Source: Solitalea lacus
GTDB lineage: Bacteria > Bacteroidota > Bacteroidia > Sphingobacteriales > Sphingobacteriaceae
Length of the DNA: 64,000 nt
Assembly: GCF_022014595.1 (NCBI RefSeq)
Contig: NZ_CP091740.1
Coordinates: 2,096,200-2,160,199, forward strand
Direction of reading: 5' to 3'
Shown: one piece after another, positions 45,376 through 53,905 of the stretch
Layout of the letters: the number at the start of each line of letters is the position of its first letter
Numbering within the stretch: the stretch's first letter is position 1
The notes under the pieces: model-generated
Told to the model about the DNA's origin: nothing
The model's database searches: none
The model's input: the letters and a program-made list of their open reading frames with translations, nothing else
Program-made: the position numbers and the translations under genes

Positions 45376-47301
45376 ATGAAAAAGTTTTTAATTTTTTTGT
45401 TTTTAGTACTTTCTGTCAGTTGTTACGCGCAAAAATCGAAGGTCATTCATGTGGTGCCGCATCATCGAACAACAGTGATCTGCGACACCAAAATGTCCGG
45501 GAGCAATCCATTTCCCGCCTGGGGCGTCTTTCCATCCGAATCATTGCCTGTGCGAAAAATAACTATGCATGTAACGCTTGGCAGCCCCGATAGCATCCGT
45601 ACTGCTCATTGGGATTATTTGGACCGCATATATATCCGCCGAAAAGGTGGGGAGCATGGGAAATTGAACAATTGTGAGATTGGGCGGATGCTTACCCCTT
45701 ACGGAAGTATTTACAATAAAGGGTGGAGTTGGACCTGGAAAGTTGATGTGACCGATTTTGAACCCCTCCTGCGAGACAGTGTAGAGATTGTGTACGTTCA
45801 TACCGGATATGAGGATAAAACAGTCGGTTGGGCGTTGACAATTGATTTTGAAATACTTTCCGGCCCACCTGTTGTACGGCCACTTGGTATCACTACGCTC
45901 TGGAATGGCGCCTTCAAATATGGTGATCCCAAATATAATATCGCGGATTCTCTGCATCCTATCAGCTATGTGGCGCCATTCGGCACAGCCATTAGCCGTA
46001 TCAGGATACAGCATACAGGCCACGGTATGGACAAACCAAAGGGGTGCAGCGAGTTTTGTTCCCGCTGGCGCGAGTTGCGCATGGATGGCAAGCTGGTAGA
46101 CCGTCGTGATATATGGAAGAAATGTGGAAGTAACCCTCTTTACCCTCAGGGTGGAACATGGGTTTACAACCGCGCTTACTGGTGCCCCGGCGACTTGCAG
46201 GTGCCCGACATCATCGATCTGCCAACTTCTGCAGGTCAACACACAGCTTCGATAATGATGGAGCCTTATACAGCTACGGGCAATATCCAGGCTGAGGAAA
46301 ATATTAGCGCCTTTCTATACAGCTACTCTTCACCGCTTCAAAAAACGGATGTGACTTTAGATCAGATTGTTGTGCCTACAGACGAGCAGCAATTTTCGCG
46401 TCTGAATCCTGCCGCCTTCAATCCTCGCTTTATTGTCCGGAACCTGGGTTCCCGCAATTTGAAAAAGCTCACTATAACTTATGGCACAGAGGGATTCCCC
46501 AAAAGAATTTACCATTGGAAGGGCGACCTGGGGTTCAATAAAACCACCGAAATTATACTGCAGGAACCGGTGCAATTCAAACAAGGAATAAATACGTATA
46601 CAGTTACTTTATCTAAACCCAATGGAGTGGCAGATGCATGGATGGGTGACAATGAGCTAACCACCACCTTCACGGCTCCTGAGCTTTATCCTACCAACTT
46701 TGTATTGAAATTCAAGACAAACAACCAACCGATGGATAATGATGTCTATTTGATAGATTCAGTTGGAAATAAAATATTTCATAGGGCAGCTCCGGAGCTG
46801 AGCCCCGATTCCCTTTACCAAGATACCATCCGGTTGAAAGAGGGAAAATATGAGTTGTGCCTGACAGACTCAGCAGGCAATGGGCTGGAATTTTGGGCAG
46901 AGCCGAAGAATGGCGATGGCTATTTGCGGATGTTTGATTTGAAAGGAAACCTCATTTACACCTTCGAGAGCGATTGCGGCGATGGCGAGAAGCTGAGTTT
47001 TGTCGCTACTTCTAATTTCATTGCCGATACAACACAGGCTAATTACGCATTCTCTTTGTATCCACGGGCTATTACCTCTAATACTGAATTGACTGTCATC
47101 TCTAATAAAACGGGTGAAATGAAGGTAGTGTTCACTGTGGATGGAAAAGTGTACCAGCAGCACGAGTATGTTGGGATAAAAAATGGCACATTTAGCTATA
47201 ATCTTGAAGATCTCCCTGACGGTAGAATCATAATGGAGGTTTTCATTGAAGGCAAAAGCCGTTTTAAAGGGCGACTAAACAAGAAAGGAATCAAAAAGTG
47301 A
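45376..47301 (+). CDS. PNGase F-type N-glycanase with C-terminal type IX sorting-like domain
   Basis: About 641 residues, starting at ATG 45376. Signal peptide ends SCYAQ. Residues about 25-335 match the two-domain PNGase F fold: EIGRMLTPYGS, VDVTDFEPLL, GHGMDKPKGCSEFCSRW and NRAYWCPGD. Asp80 (HWDYLD) aligns with catalytic Asp60 and Glu226 (GCSEFC) with Glu206 of the Elizabethkingia enzyme. PNGase F releases N-glycans from asparagine. A CARDB-like module and a GDG-type beta domain follow. The last 80 residues (LYPRAITSN, LEDLPDGRIIMEVFIEGKSR) resemble type IX secretion C-terminal signals, implying surface or extracellular location. By eye G+C and codon use are higher than in the neighbours, suggesting acquisition by transfer. 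Confidence 0.87.
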   Translation: MKKFLIFLFLVLSVSCYAQKSKVIHVVPHHRTTVICDTKMSGSNPFPAWGVFPSESLPVRKITMHVTLGSPDSIRTAHWDYLDRIYIRRKGGEHGKLNNCEIGRMLTPYGSIYNKGWSWTWKVDVTDFEPLLRDSVEIVYVHTGYEDKTVGWALTIDFEILSGPPVVRPLGITTLWNGAFKYGDPKYNIADSLHPISYVAPFGTAISRIRIQHTGHGMDKPKGCSEFCSRWRELRMDGKLVDRRDIWKKCGSNPLYPQGGTWVYNRAYWCPGDLQVPDIIDLPTSAGQHTASIMMEPYTATGNIQAEENISAFLYSYSSPLQKTDVTLDQIVVPTDEQQFSRLNPAAFNPRFIVRNLGSRNLKKLTITYGTEGFPKRIYHWKGDLGFNKTTEIILQEPVQFKQGINTYTVTLSKPNGVADAWMGDNELTTTFTAPELYPTNFVLKFKTNNQPMDNDVYLIDSVGNKIFHRAAPELSPDSLYQDTIRLKEGKYELCLTDSAGNGLEFWAEPKNGDGYLRMFDLKGNLIYTFESDCGDGEKLSFVATSNFIADTTQANYAFSLYPRAITSNTELTVISNKTGEMKVVFTVDGKVYQQHEYVGIKNGTFSYNLEDLPDGRIIMEVFIEGKSRFKGRLNKKGIKK

Positions 47302-47372
47302 GTTGATTTGTGCTTTTTTTCATTCAGAGTTATTCTAATTAATTACTTATGACAACTGGAAATACATTATAT

Positions 47373-49583
47373 ATGAAAATACTAAAACAAGCATTTACAA
47401 TTGCCTTGTTATTTGCAACGTCGGTTTCTTATGCCGATAATGGAAAGGATTTGCGATTATGGTATAAACAGCCAGCCAGGCTTTGGCATGCCGAAGGCTT
47501 GCCTCTTGGCAATGGTCGTATGGGTGCCATGATGATGGGAGGCATTAACACTGATACTATTCAATTCAACGAAATAAGCCTTTGGTCAGGTGATAATAAT
47601 TGGGATGGAGATTATGAAACCGGTGATCGCGGTTTTGGCTCGTATCGTGATTTTGGTCGTTTTGTGGTTGATTTTAATAATATTGGAACAGTACATGCTT
47701 ATACTCGCTCCTTGAACCTGACGACTGGTGTACAAAATACCTCTTTCGAAAGCAATGGCATAAAATTTATCCGCGAATCATTCGCCAGCAATCCTGATCA
47801 AATGCTTGTATTCAGGTTTGCTGCTAGTAAAAAAGGTGCTTTGTCAGGAAAGATTTCAATGACATCAGCACAAGGAGCTATAAGTAAGGCTAATGGCAAA
47901 ACGTTGAGTTTTCTTGGCGAGATGCCAAATAAATTGAAATACGCATCTAAGCTACTTATTGTAAATGAAGGGGGATCGGTTCGTATGGAAGGAAACACCC
48001 TTGTTTTCGATAAATGCAACTCCTTTATTGTTTATTTGGATGCTCGGACCAATTATAAGCCTGATTACAACTCGGGGTGGAGAGGTGATGATCCAATGCC
48101 TGTAATTGAAAAGGAGCAAGCGGCAGTATTAAAGCTGGATTATAAGAATCTATTAAATCGACATATTAAGGATATCTCAAGGCTCAATGCAGCTGCAACA
48201 ATTGATGTTGGAAAAACTCTTGATGCAGTTCTTGCTCAACCAATTGATGTTCGGTTAAAACAGTATGCTGCAGGTAGCAATGATCCGGATTTGGAGGAAA
48301 CTATTTTTCAATATGGACGCTATTTATTAGTTAGTTCATCTCGCCCCGGCAGCTTACCTGCTAATTTGCAAGGCTTGTGGAACAATAGCAATAATCCTCC
48401 TTGGGCCAGCGACTATCACAATAATATTAATGTGCAGATGAATTACTGGGCTGCTGAGTCAACCAATTTATCAGAGTGCCATGTGCCATTAATTGATTTT
48501 ATTATTGCCGCTCAGGAGCCTTGTCGTATTGCAACACGAAAAGCTTTTGGTCAAAATACACGAGGCTGGACAGCTCGTACCAGTCAGAGTATTTATGGAG
48601 GTAATGGTTGGGAATGGAATATTCCTGCCAGTGCCTGGTACGCTCAGCATGTATATGAGCATTGGGCATTTACTCAGGACAAAAACTATCTGCAACAAAA
48701 GGCATATCCTATCTTAAAAGAAATATGCAACTACTGGGAAGACCGTTTGAAAAAAATGCCCGATGGAACTTTATTGGTTCCAAATGGTTGGTCGCCAGAA
48801 CATGGTCCTCGGGAAGATGGAGTAATGCATGATCAGCAATTGGTTTGGGACCTGTTTCAAAATTACCTGGAGGCTGCAGGCGCCTTGGGTGTAGATGCTG
48901 ATTATCAGGGTAAAGTGAAAGATATGTTGATTCATTTGGGGCCAAATAAAATTGGACGCTGGGGACAGCTGCAGGAATGGCAAACAGATCGTGATGATCC
49001 GGATGATCAGCACCGTCATACGTCACATTTGTTTGCGGTGTATCCAGGCCATCAAATCAGTCCAACAACCACTCCGGAGCTAGCGAAAGCGGCAATTATT
49101 TCCTTACGTAGCCGAAGTGGCAATTACGGAAAAAATATTAATACTCCATTTACAGTGGAATCTACGATAGGAGACAGCCGTCGTTCTTGGTCATGGCCTT
49201 GGCGTTGTGGAATGTGGGCAAGGTTAGGTGATGGAGACAAAGCGGGAATGATGATTCGCGGATTATTAAAGTACAATACCCTTCCTAATCTTTTTACCAC
49301 TCATCCTCCATTTCAATTGGATGGTAATTTTGGTATTTCCGGAACTATTCCTGAAATGTTGTTGCAGAGTCATGCGGGCGAAATCAGTTTGTTGCCTGCT
49401 ATTCCTAAAAGTTGGGAAGCTAAAGGATCATTCAAAGGTTTAAAAGCCAGAGGAGGATTTACCGTTGAATGCAGCTGGGAAAATGGTAAGGTGATTTCTT
49501 ATAAAATAACTTCAAAAGAACAGAAGAAAATAAAAGTGCGGGTAAATGGAGAAGTTAAAGAAACATTGTCAGTAGTAATTTAA
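47373..49583 (+). CDS. Secreted GH95 alpha-L-fucosidase/galactosidase
   Basis: About 736 residues from ATG 47373. An ATG at 47349 also opens the frame, but the later Met gives a standard signal peptide ending VSYAD. The N-terminal GH95 beta-sandwich begins LWYKQPARLWHAEGLPLGNGRMGAMMMGG and NEISLWSGD. The catalytic toroid contains WASDYHNNINVQMNYWAAE with the conserved Asn pair and an HTSHLFAVYPGHQI segment, and ends with QLDGNFGISGTIPEMLLQS. GH95 enzymes cleave alpha-1,2-fucose or alpha-L-galactose. It follows the PNGase F-type gene by 71 bases. A terminator ends the cluster. Confidence 0.92.
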   Translation: MKILKQAFTIALLFATSVSYADNGKDLRLWYKQPARLWHAEGLPLGNGRMGAMMMGGINTDTIQFNEISLWSGDNNWDGDYETGDRGFGSYRDFGRFVVDFNNIGTVHAYTRSLNLTTGVQNTSFESNGIKFIRESFASNPDQMLVFRFAASKKGALSGKISMTSAQGAISKANGKTLSFLGEMPNKLKYASKLLIVNEGGSVRMEGNTLVFDKCNSFIVYLDARTNYKPDYNSGWRGDDPMPVIEKEQAAVLKLDYKNLLNRHIKDISRLNAAATIDVGKTLDAVLAQPIDVRLKQYAAGSNDPDLEETIFQYGRYLLVSSSRPGSLPANLQGLWNNSNNPPWASDYHNNINVQMNYWAAESTNLSECHVPLIDFIIAAQEPCRIATRKAFGQNTRGWTARTSQSIYGGNGWEWNIPASAWYAQHVYEHWAFTQDKNYLQQKAYPILKEICNYWEDRLKKMPDGTLLVPNGWSPEHGPREDGVMHDQQLVWDLFQNYLEAAGALGVDADYQGKVKDMLIHLGPNKIGRWGQLQEWQTDRDDPDDQHRHTSHLFAVYPGHQISPTTTPELAKAAIISLRSRSGNYGKNINTPFTVESTIGDSRRSWSWPWRCGMWARLGDGDKAGMMIRGLLKYNTLPNLFTTHPPFQLDGNFGISGTIPEMLLQSHAGEISLLPAIPKSWEAKGSFKGLKARGGFTVECSWENGKVISYKITSKEQKKIKVRVNGEVKETLSVVI

Positions 49584-49600
49584 AATGCAGTAAATAATAT

Positions 49601-49640
49601 AAGAGAGGCTCCTTAACTTTTTAAGCAGCCTCTCTTTATT
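49601..49640 (+). terminator. Intrinsic terminator ending the enzyme cluster
   Basis: A 10-bp stem (AAGAGAGGCT/AGCCTCTCTT) with a 16-base loop begins 18 bases after the GH95 stop; the tail is AT-rich. Confidence 0.75.
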
Positions 49641-49801
49641 TACCGGTCACTAAAGGCAAAGTTGTTGTTGAGAATGGTGTTGTTTTTTCCAAAATGCTGA
49701 TGAAACCCTCGACTTTTATATACTAGATTGTTTTCCATCAATATATCAGTTGATTCTTCATCAGTATATAATCCCCAACCCATCCTTCTGAAATATCTGA
49801 A
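49640..49801 (-). pseudogene. Relic: fragment of a right-handed beta-helix protein
   Basis: The reverse strand from about 49801 down to the TAA at 49640-49642 reads about 53 codons with [34 protein letters not shown] and [11 protein letters not shown]. This pattern (W-G-x-Y-x-DE, ENN-V-Y, GFHQH-GK-N, NNxFAF) is typical of beta-helix carbohydrate enzymes. An in-frame TAA lies just upstream and no start or remaining domains are found, so it is the tail of a lost gene. It has a different orientation and sequence from the intact beta-helix gene at 33921. Confidence 0.65.
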
Positions 49802-49911
49802 TTAAGTTAGTTGAATAGTGTATTATTTCAATGGAAATCTCCATTCTTGAAATCTATGCATGTCCCGATATTTACCCCCAGAGTAATAAATGATTTATCA
49901 TTAGGTGATGA

Positions 49912-49940
49912 AGGCCGTTTTTAGGAACGGCTTTTTTTGT
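49912..49940. terminator. Terminator downstream of the AraC gene
   Basis: GCCGTT/AACGGC stem with a 6-base loop and a T7 run on the + strand. It lies 10 bases past the end of the minus-strand AraC gene. Confidence 0.55.
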
Positions 49941-49949
49941 TATCGGAGG

Positions 49950-50900
49950 TTAATTGCCTGGTATAGAGTCAGTAGTCGATCTGTCATGTAAGGCTTTATA
50001 CTCCATAGGGGAGCAGCTCATTACTTTTTTGAATATCCTGGAGAAATAATAAGGGTCGTCATATCCAATTTTTTGACCCACCTCTTTAATGATAAGATTG
50101 CTTTGCGTAAGTAATTGACAAGCATATCGAATTTTTATTCGGATAAAATATTCGATAGGAGACAGGCCTGTTTTTCTCTTAAAAAGAGCCGAGTAATGGG
50201 AGGTTGAAAAATTAAATTCATGAGCAATCTCTTCTGCTGAAAGCCGTTTATCTATATTTTCATGCATAAAGGCGATTGATAGATTTAAATGGTCTACAGT
50301 ACTCGATTCTTTGACCTTTTTATTAGTTTTTTCAGGGAATAAGAAAAAAGTGATAAATCTGCACAAACAGAGATTGGCGTAATTTAGATTTTCCAAACTG
50401 AATCCTTCTTGAATGCTACTAAACATCTCCTGCCATAGCTCTACAATCTGTTCATTATAAGGTAAATCGGTTGGAATGAAAAAACGTTTAAGGTTTAAAT
50501 TATTAATTAACCCCTCTACGTTTTTTCCGGTAAAATGAACCCAGTAGATTGTCCATGGAGTTTCAATATCAGATTGGTAACAGTGAAATTCCTTAGGTGA
50601 AATCAAGATAAATTGATTCGGTGTTATTGTAAAGGTTCCTTGTGCTGATTTATAATATCCTTTTCCATTCAAGCAATAGATCAAAATGTAATCATCACAA
50701 CCATTTTCTCTAATTCTATAATGAAATTCTGCGTTTGGGTAATAGCCTATATGGGTAATATAAATAAGGTTTATCTGTTTGACCAATATCGATGCTGGTA
50801 TGTCTATTTGCTTGGCACCAATAAAGCCGTCTCTCTGTTTTTTAATAGAGTTTAATCCACCTTGACCTTCTTTAATTATATCAATTACTTCTTTTTCCAT
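49950..50900 (-). CDS. AraC-family transcriptional regulator
   Basis: A 316-residue regulator. An N-terminal cupin-type effector-binding domain (about 40-180) contains YILIYCLNGKGYYKSAQGTFTITPNQFILISP and PWTIYWVHFTG. The C-terminal pair of helix-turn-helix motifs (about 210-310) contains RLSAEEIAHEFNFSTSHYSALFKRKTGLSPIEYF and VGQKIGYDDPYYFSRIFKKVMSCSPMEYK. Such proteins activate sugar-use genes on binding a monosaccharide or short oligosaccharide. It is encoded opposite the enzyme cluster. Its 5' region contains a pair of AGTCC repeats similar to those before the first SusC gene, so it may control both; this is inference. Confidence 0.9.
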   Translation of the reverse strand: MEKEVIDIIKEGQGGLNSIKKQRDGFIGAKQIDIPASILVKQINLIYITHIGYYPNAEFHYRIRENGCDDYILIYCLNGKGYYKSAQGTFTITPNQFILISPKEFHCYQSDIETPWTIYWVHFTGKNVEGLINNLNLKRFFIPTDLPYNEQIVELWQEMFSSIQEGFSLENLNYANLCLCRFITFFLFPEKTNKKVKESSTVDHLNLSIAFMHENIDKRLSAEEIAHEFNFSTSHYSALFKRKTGLSPIEYFIRIKIRYACQLLTQSNLIIKEVGQKIGYDDPYYFSRIFKKVMSCSPMEYKALHDRSTTDSIPGN

Positions 50901-51280
50901 GTTAGTGAAATCGTATTAATTGATCCTTAATTCATTAAGAGACCTTTAATTTAATTTCTGCTATTGATTAATCGAATGGATTAACTAATTAAGGAGTAAA
51001 ATAGAGATAAAATTAAAGAGAGAATAATAGTCGAAGAATAAGCTATTATTTACCTTGAATAGTCCATCCTATGATTTTCCAGTCCCTCATCGCTGCGAAT
51101 AAAACAAGCCGACAACAACAACTAGACACAACTTACAACCTAATTAATATCTTTACGGTAAAGGCGAACAATGACGGCGCAGTTTTCTCGCGCCGGAAAT
51201 GTTGCACGCCATTAACAACAACCTGCGGTTACCTGTAACATATTTCTTCTGCAAAATAGCTTTAAACAAATGATTCACAC
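50901..51280. other. Divergent intergenic region with AGTCC repeats and a GC hairpin
   Basis: It separates the AraC gene (-) and a serine hydrolase gene (+) and holds no gene. AGTCCATC at 51061 and AGTCCCTC at 51081 form a direct repeat 20 bases apart. A GC-rich patch at about 51160-51235 contains a hairpin (CGGCGC 51175-51180 with GCGCCG 51190-51195, 9-base loop) and is unlike the AT-rich surroundings. Confidence 0.5.
51061..51088 (+). promoter_or_regulatory. AGTCC direct repeat, candidate AraC operator
   Basis: AGTCCATC (51061-51068) and AGTCCCTC (51081-51088) share orientation and are 20 bases apart, as expected for the two helix-turn-helix contacts of AraC proteins. The downstream copy is preceded by TTTTCC, comparable to TATTCC before CAGTCCGTT at 13352. 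It lies about 160 bases upstream of the AraC start. Confidence 0.45.
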
Positions 51281-52357
51281 ATGAAAAAAATATTTCTGAT
51301 AATTATTTTATTTACACAACTCACTAGTGTTTTTTCGCAAACAACAAAAGTTGCTTTGTTTATTGATTCATTTGTTGCAAAAAACAATTTTAATGGGACA
51401 ATACTTATTGAGCAAAAGGGAATAGTAACTTACAACAAAAGCTTTGGCTTCGCCAACTTTCCGTTTAAAATACCCAACACATCCGATACAAGATATAGGG
51501 TGGCTTCTATCACAAAAGCATTTACATCTGTACTTATCTTACAATTGTATGAGCAAGGAAAAATAGATTTAAACAAAATAATAACTACTTATTTACCTGA
51601 TTATAAAGGAGCAGCCGGTAATATAGTTACTGTAAAAGAACTGCTGAATATGACGTCTGGCATGAAGAATATGGATGATGGACTCACACTTGAAAAGGTA
51701 TTAAAGAATGGAATGCCACAGTATCAAACGCCGAACACGTCAGACGAAATGCTTACAAAATTTTGCAGCGATACACTGGTTACAACGCCGGGGACAGTTT
51801 TTGATTATAATAATGCTGATTTTATTATTCTGGGGAAAATTATTGAAAGGATAACAGGCAAAACATATGAAGATAATTTACGGGAAAAAATATGGCGGCC
51901 ATTGCAAATGGATAATTCTGGTTTGCTTTCGCAGGAAAAAATTATTGAGAAACTTGCCGACACCTATTTTTACAGAGACAATTTAAAAATACTCTCAAAT
52001 GATTTACCTGTTTATTGGAGCAACTGGTATGCTGCAGGAGCCATGTATTCAACTGCAGGCGATATTTTAAAATTTGCAAATGCTTTGTTTAAAGGCAAAC
52101 TAGTAAAACAGGAAACTTTAAATCAAATGTTTACTTCAGGGCTTGGTGAGTATGGCTATGGTGTCTGGGTGTATAAAAATTATGAAATCAATCATACAAT
52201 GTACACAATTGTTAAAAGACCCGGCTCAATAATGGGCGCACAAGCTATGTTGTTTCATATATTGGAGGATGGTTCTACGATAATTATTCTTTGTAACACC
52301 GGCACCGTAAGTCTTGACGACTTAGCTGCTAACATTGCTGATAAAATTATTTATTAA
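51281..52357 (+). CDS. Secreted serine hydrolase (beta-lactamase class C/penicillin-binding protein-like)
   Basis: A 358-residue exported serine hydrolase. Signal peptide ends SVFSQ. The catalytic S-x-x-K is SITK with Ser76 and Lys79. The Y-x-N motif is YNN at 176-178. Supporting segments are LQLYEQGKIDLNKIITTYLPDY, VKELLNMTSGM and DFIILGKIIERITGK. Families of this kind include esterases, D-aminopeptidases and DD-peptidases as well as class C beta-lactamases; the sequence alone does not decide. It is a single gene with a compositionally different leader. Confidence 0.85.
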   Translation: MKKIFLIIILFTQLTSVFSQTTKVALFIDSFVAKNNFNGTILIEQKGIVTYNKSFGFANFPFKIPNTSDTRYRVASITKAFTSVLILQLYEQGKIDLNKIITTYLPDYKGAAGNIVTVKELLNMTSGMKNMDDGLTLEKVLKNGMPQYQTPNTSDEMLTKFCSDTLVTTPGTVFDYNNADFIILGKIIERITGKTYEDNLREKIWRPLQMDNSGLLSQEKIIEKLADTYFYRDNLKILSNDLPVYWSNWYAAGAMYSTAGDILKFANALFKGKLVKQETLNQMFTSGLGEYGYGVWVYKNYEINHTMYTIVKRPGSIMGAQAMLFHILEDGSTIIILCNTGTVSLDDLAANIADKIIY

Positions 52358-52492
52358 CAGAGTACAACACTTACAACAAGATATTACCCACTAAAAGAAC
52401 ATGGTGATAGTAATGCTGGAAGCATGGGGTTGGTTTGTGTTTTCATAGCTATAAGGTGGTCTCTGTAAACTTAATAGACCTATAACACGATA

Positions 52493-53029
52493 TTAGCTGC
52501 TGCTGTTTTCTGTTAGTTCTTTAATCGCCTGAATAAACTTTGTTAACTCATCAACTGTTTTACTATCTTTTATTTCTCCTCTTTCGTTCAGTTTTCCTTT
52601 TATTCCCTGAATTAATAATGTTGTTTCGTTGGTTGTTTTTGTCATCAAGGTCTTCATAATTAACTTTAGTTCTTCGTGTCCTTTTTCTCCGCTTGCAGAT
52701 GCTGTAATTAATCCAGTAGGTTTATCTGAAAACACTGTTGTTGAAACACACCATTCTATACAATTTTTGAGTCCGCTTGGTATACTAAAAACATATTCAG
52801 GTGTACAAATTATAATTCCGTCTGATTTTTCAATAGCACTTCTAAAATCTAATATTATTTTGGGAGTATTATTTTCAGAAAGTTCGGGGTCGAAGTGAGG
52901 CAGGTTTTTTAAATTATTGAAAATTGTAACATTGAAGAATTCTTTCGTTATGCTTATAATGTTATCAATAAGTTTTTGATTTGAAGATTTTTCGCTTGCA
53001 CTTCCATTTATTATTAATATTTTTTTCAT
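52493..53029 (-). CDS. NADPH-dependent FMN reductase family protein
   Basis: A 178-residue cytoplasmic flavodoxin-like oxidoreductase. The N-terminal strand and flavin phosphate loop is ILIINGSASEKSSNQKLI; the second flavin loop is IICTPEYVFSIPSGLKNCIEWC, a hallmark of this family; PTGLITASASGEKGHEELK follows. It probably reduces FMN, quinones or azo compounds with NAD(P)H. It has no operon partner and faces the serine hydrolase gene. Confidence 0.87.
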   Translation of the reverse strand: MKKILIINGSASEKSSNQKLIDNIISITKEFFNVTIFNNLKNLPHFDPELSENNTPKIILDFRSAIEKSDGIIICTPEYVFSIPSGLKNCIEWCVSTTVFSDKPTGLITASASGEKGHEELKLIMKTLMTKTTNETTLLIQGIKGKLNERGEIKDSKTVDELTKFIQAIKELTENSSS

Positions 53030-53243
53030 TCTATACTATTGAATTAACAATCCTAATGGTTATTGAGTTTATCAGCTGTTGCCTTCTTCACTTTGTCTTG
53101 ATATCAGTATAAAATTTACCTTTCCAAAACATTATTTTTTTAGGGTTTTCTTTAAGATCGAATTGAAGTCGAATTTTGTTTTTAAAATGTCTTTATCCCA
53201 TCCGACATAAAGTGAATGTTTGTGTTGCTTACTACTTTAGAAG

Positions 53244-53774
53244 TCATACATTTTCTGATTTACTGGTGTCATTAATTGAAACAATCTCAGTAGTAGTATT
53301 ATTATACTCCCATTGATCATAATTTACTTTAAGTTCCCAAATTGAAGTTAGTAAAGAGAAAGAGACAAATACACTCAAAGTATATTCTTTTAGTTCCCAA
53401 ATTGTAGATAGTAAATAGAAAGAGTTTAATGCCCCAAATGTATTTACTATAAGTTCCCAAATTGTAAATAGTAAAGAGAAAGAGTTTAATGCTCCAAATG
53501 GAAATTCAACTAATATAAATACTATGGAAGCTAAAATAATAGTATAAATTCTGGGACCTATTATTTCATATTCATCGTCATAGAGGTTGTATGATGAACA
53601 AAGTTTAAAGCCTATGATACTGGCCCAAAGTAAAATTGTCCATGAAACAATGCCTTTAACAAGGGCAAGTGTAGTCTTTAAAAGTAAAGCTTTGGCAATG
53701 CATAATAGAAGTGCAAAAGATGAAAGAATGATAGCAACAAGCGCAAAAGCTTTTACAGTCATCTTAGAAAACAT
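53244..53774 (-). CDS. Hypothetical membrane protein with three 20-residue repeats
   Basis: A 176-residue protein of unknown family. It has an N-terminal membrane segment (about 8-30), two further hydrophobic segments (about 35-55 and 75-92), and then three tandem 20-residue repeats ending in TIWELIVN, TIWELKEY and SIWELKVN, each with a hydrophobic core such as FGALNSFSLLF. The repeats correspond to an exact 60-bp periodicity in the DNA (see the repeat entry), so copy number may vary without breaking the frame. The C-terminus is polar. The stop is followed by about 200 bases with no clear gene before FMN reductase. Confidence 0.6.
   Translation of the reverse strand: MFSKMTVKAFALVAIILSSFALLLCIAKALLLKTTLALVKGIVSWTILLWASIIGFKLCSSYNLYDDEYEIIGPRIYTIILASIVFILVEFPFGALNSFSLLFTIWELIVNTFGALNSFYLLSTIWELKEYTLSVFVSFSLLTSIWELKVNYDQWEYNNTTTEIVSINDTSKSENV
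53331..53510. repeat. Three tandem 60-bp repeats inside a membrane-protein gene
   Basis: Units begin at 53331, 53391 and 53451. Each opens with AGTTCCCAAATTG followed by TAGTAAA(G/T)AGAAAGAG. The second and third copies are nearly identical over their first 45 bases; the first is more diverged. Confidence 0.85.
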
Positions 53775-53905
53775 GGTTTTGATTTTTTATCAATAGTACG
53801 ATTAATTGATAATTAAAATGCAGGCAACGTTTTATGCCTGCCAAAGAGGATTTGTATCTCTGGACCTTTCTTAGGCAATTTTAACTAGGTGATGTGTTAA
53901 TAGTT

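Noticed and set aside
45541-46242. A 233-codon open frame on the minus strand
   Set aside because: It lies entirely inside the PNGase F-type gene, has no recognisable domain, and arises from the base composition of the sense gene.
51160-51235. Integron attC site
   Set aside because: A GC hairpin is present, but the paired RYYYAAC/GTTRRRY core sites could not be identified, and no integrase is in the window.
53030-53243. Small minus-strand ORF ending in KTLKK
   Set aside because: About 30 codons with no start codon and no clear family; probably chance or untraceable decay.
53331-53510. CRISPR array
   Set aside because: Three 60-bp units without unique spacers, in frame inside a coding sequence; this is a coding tandem repeat.
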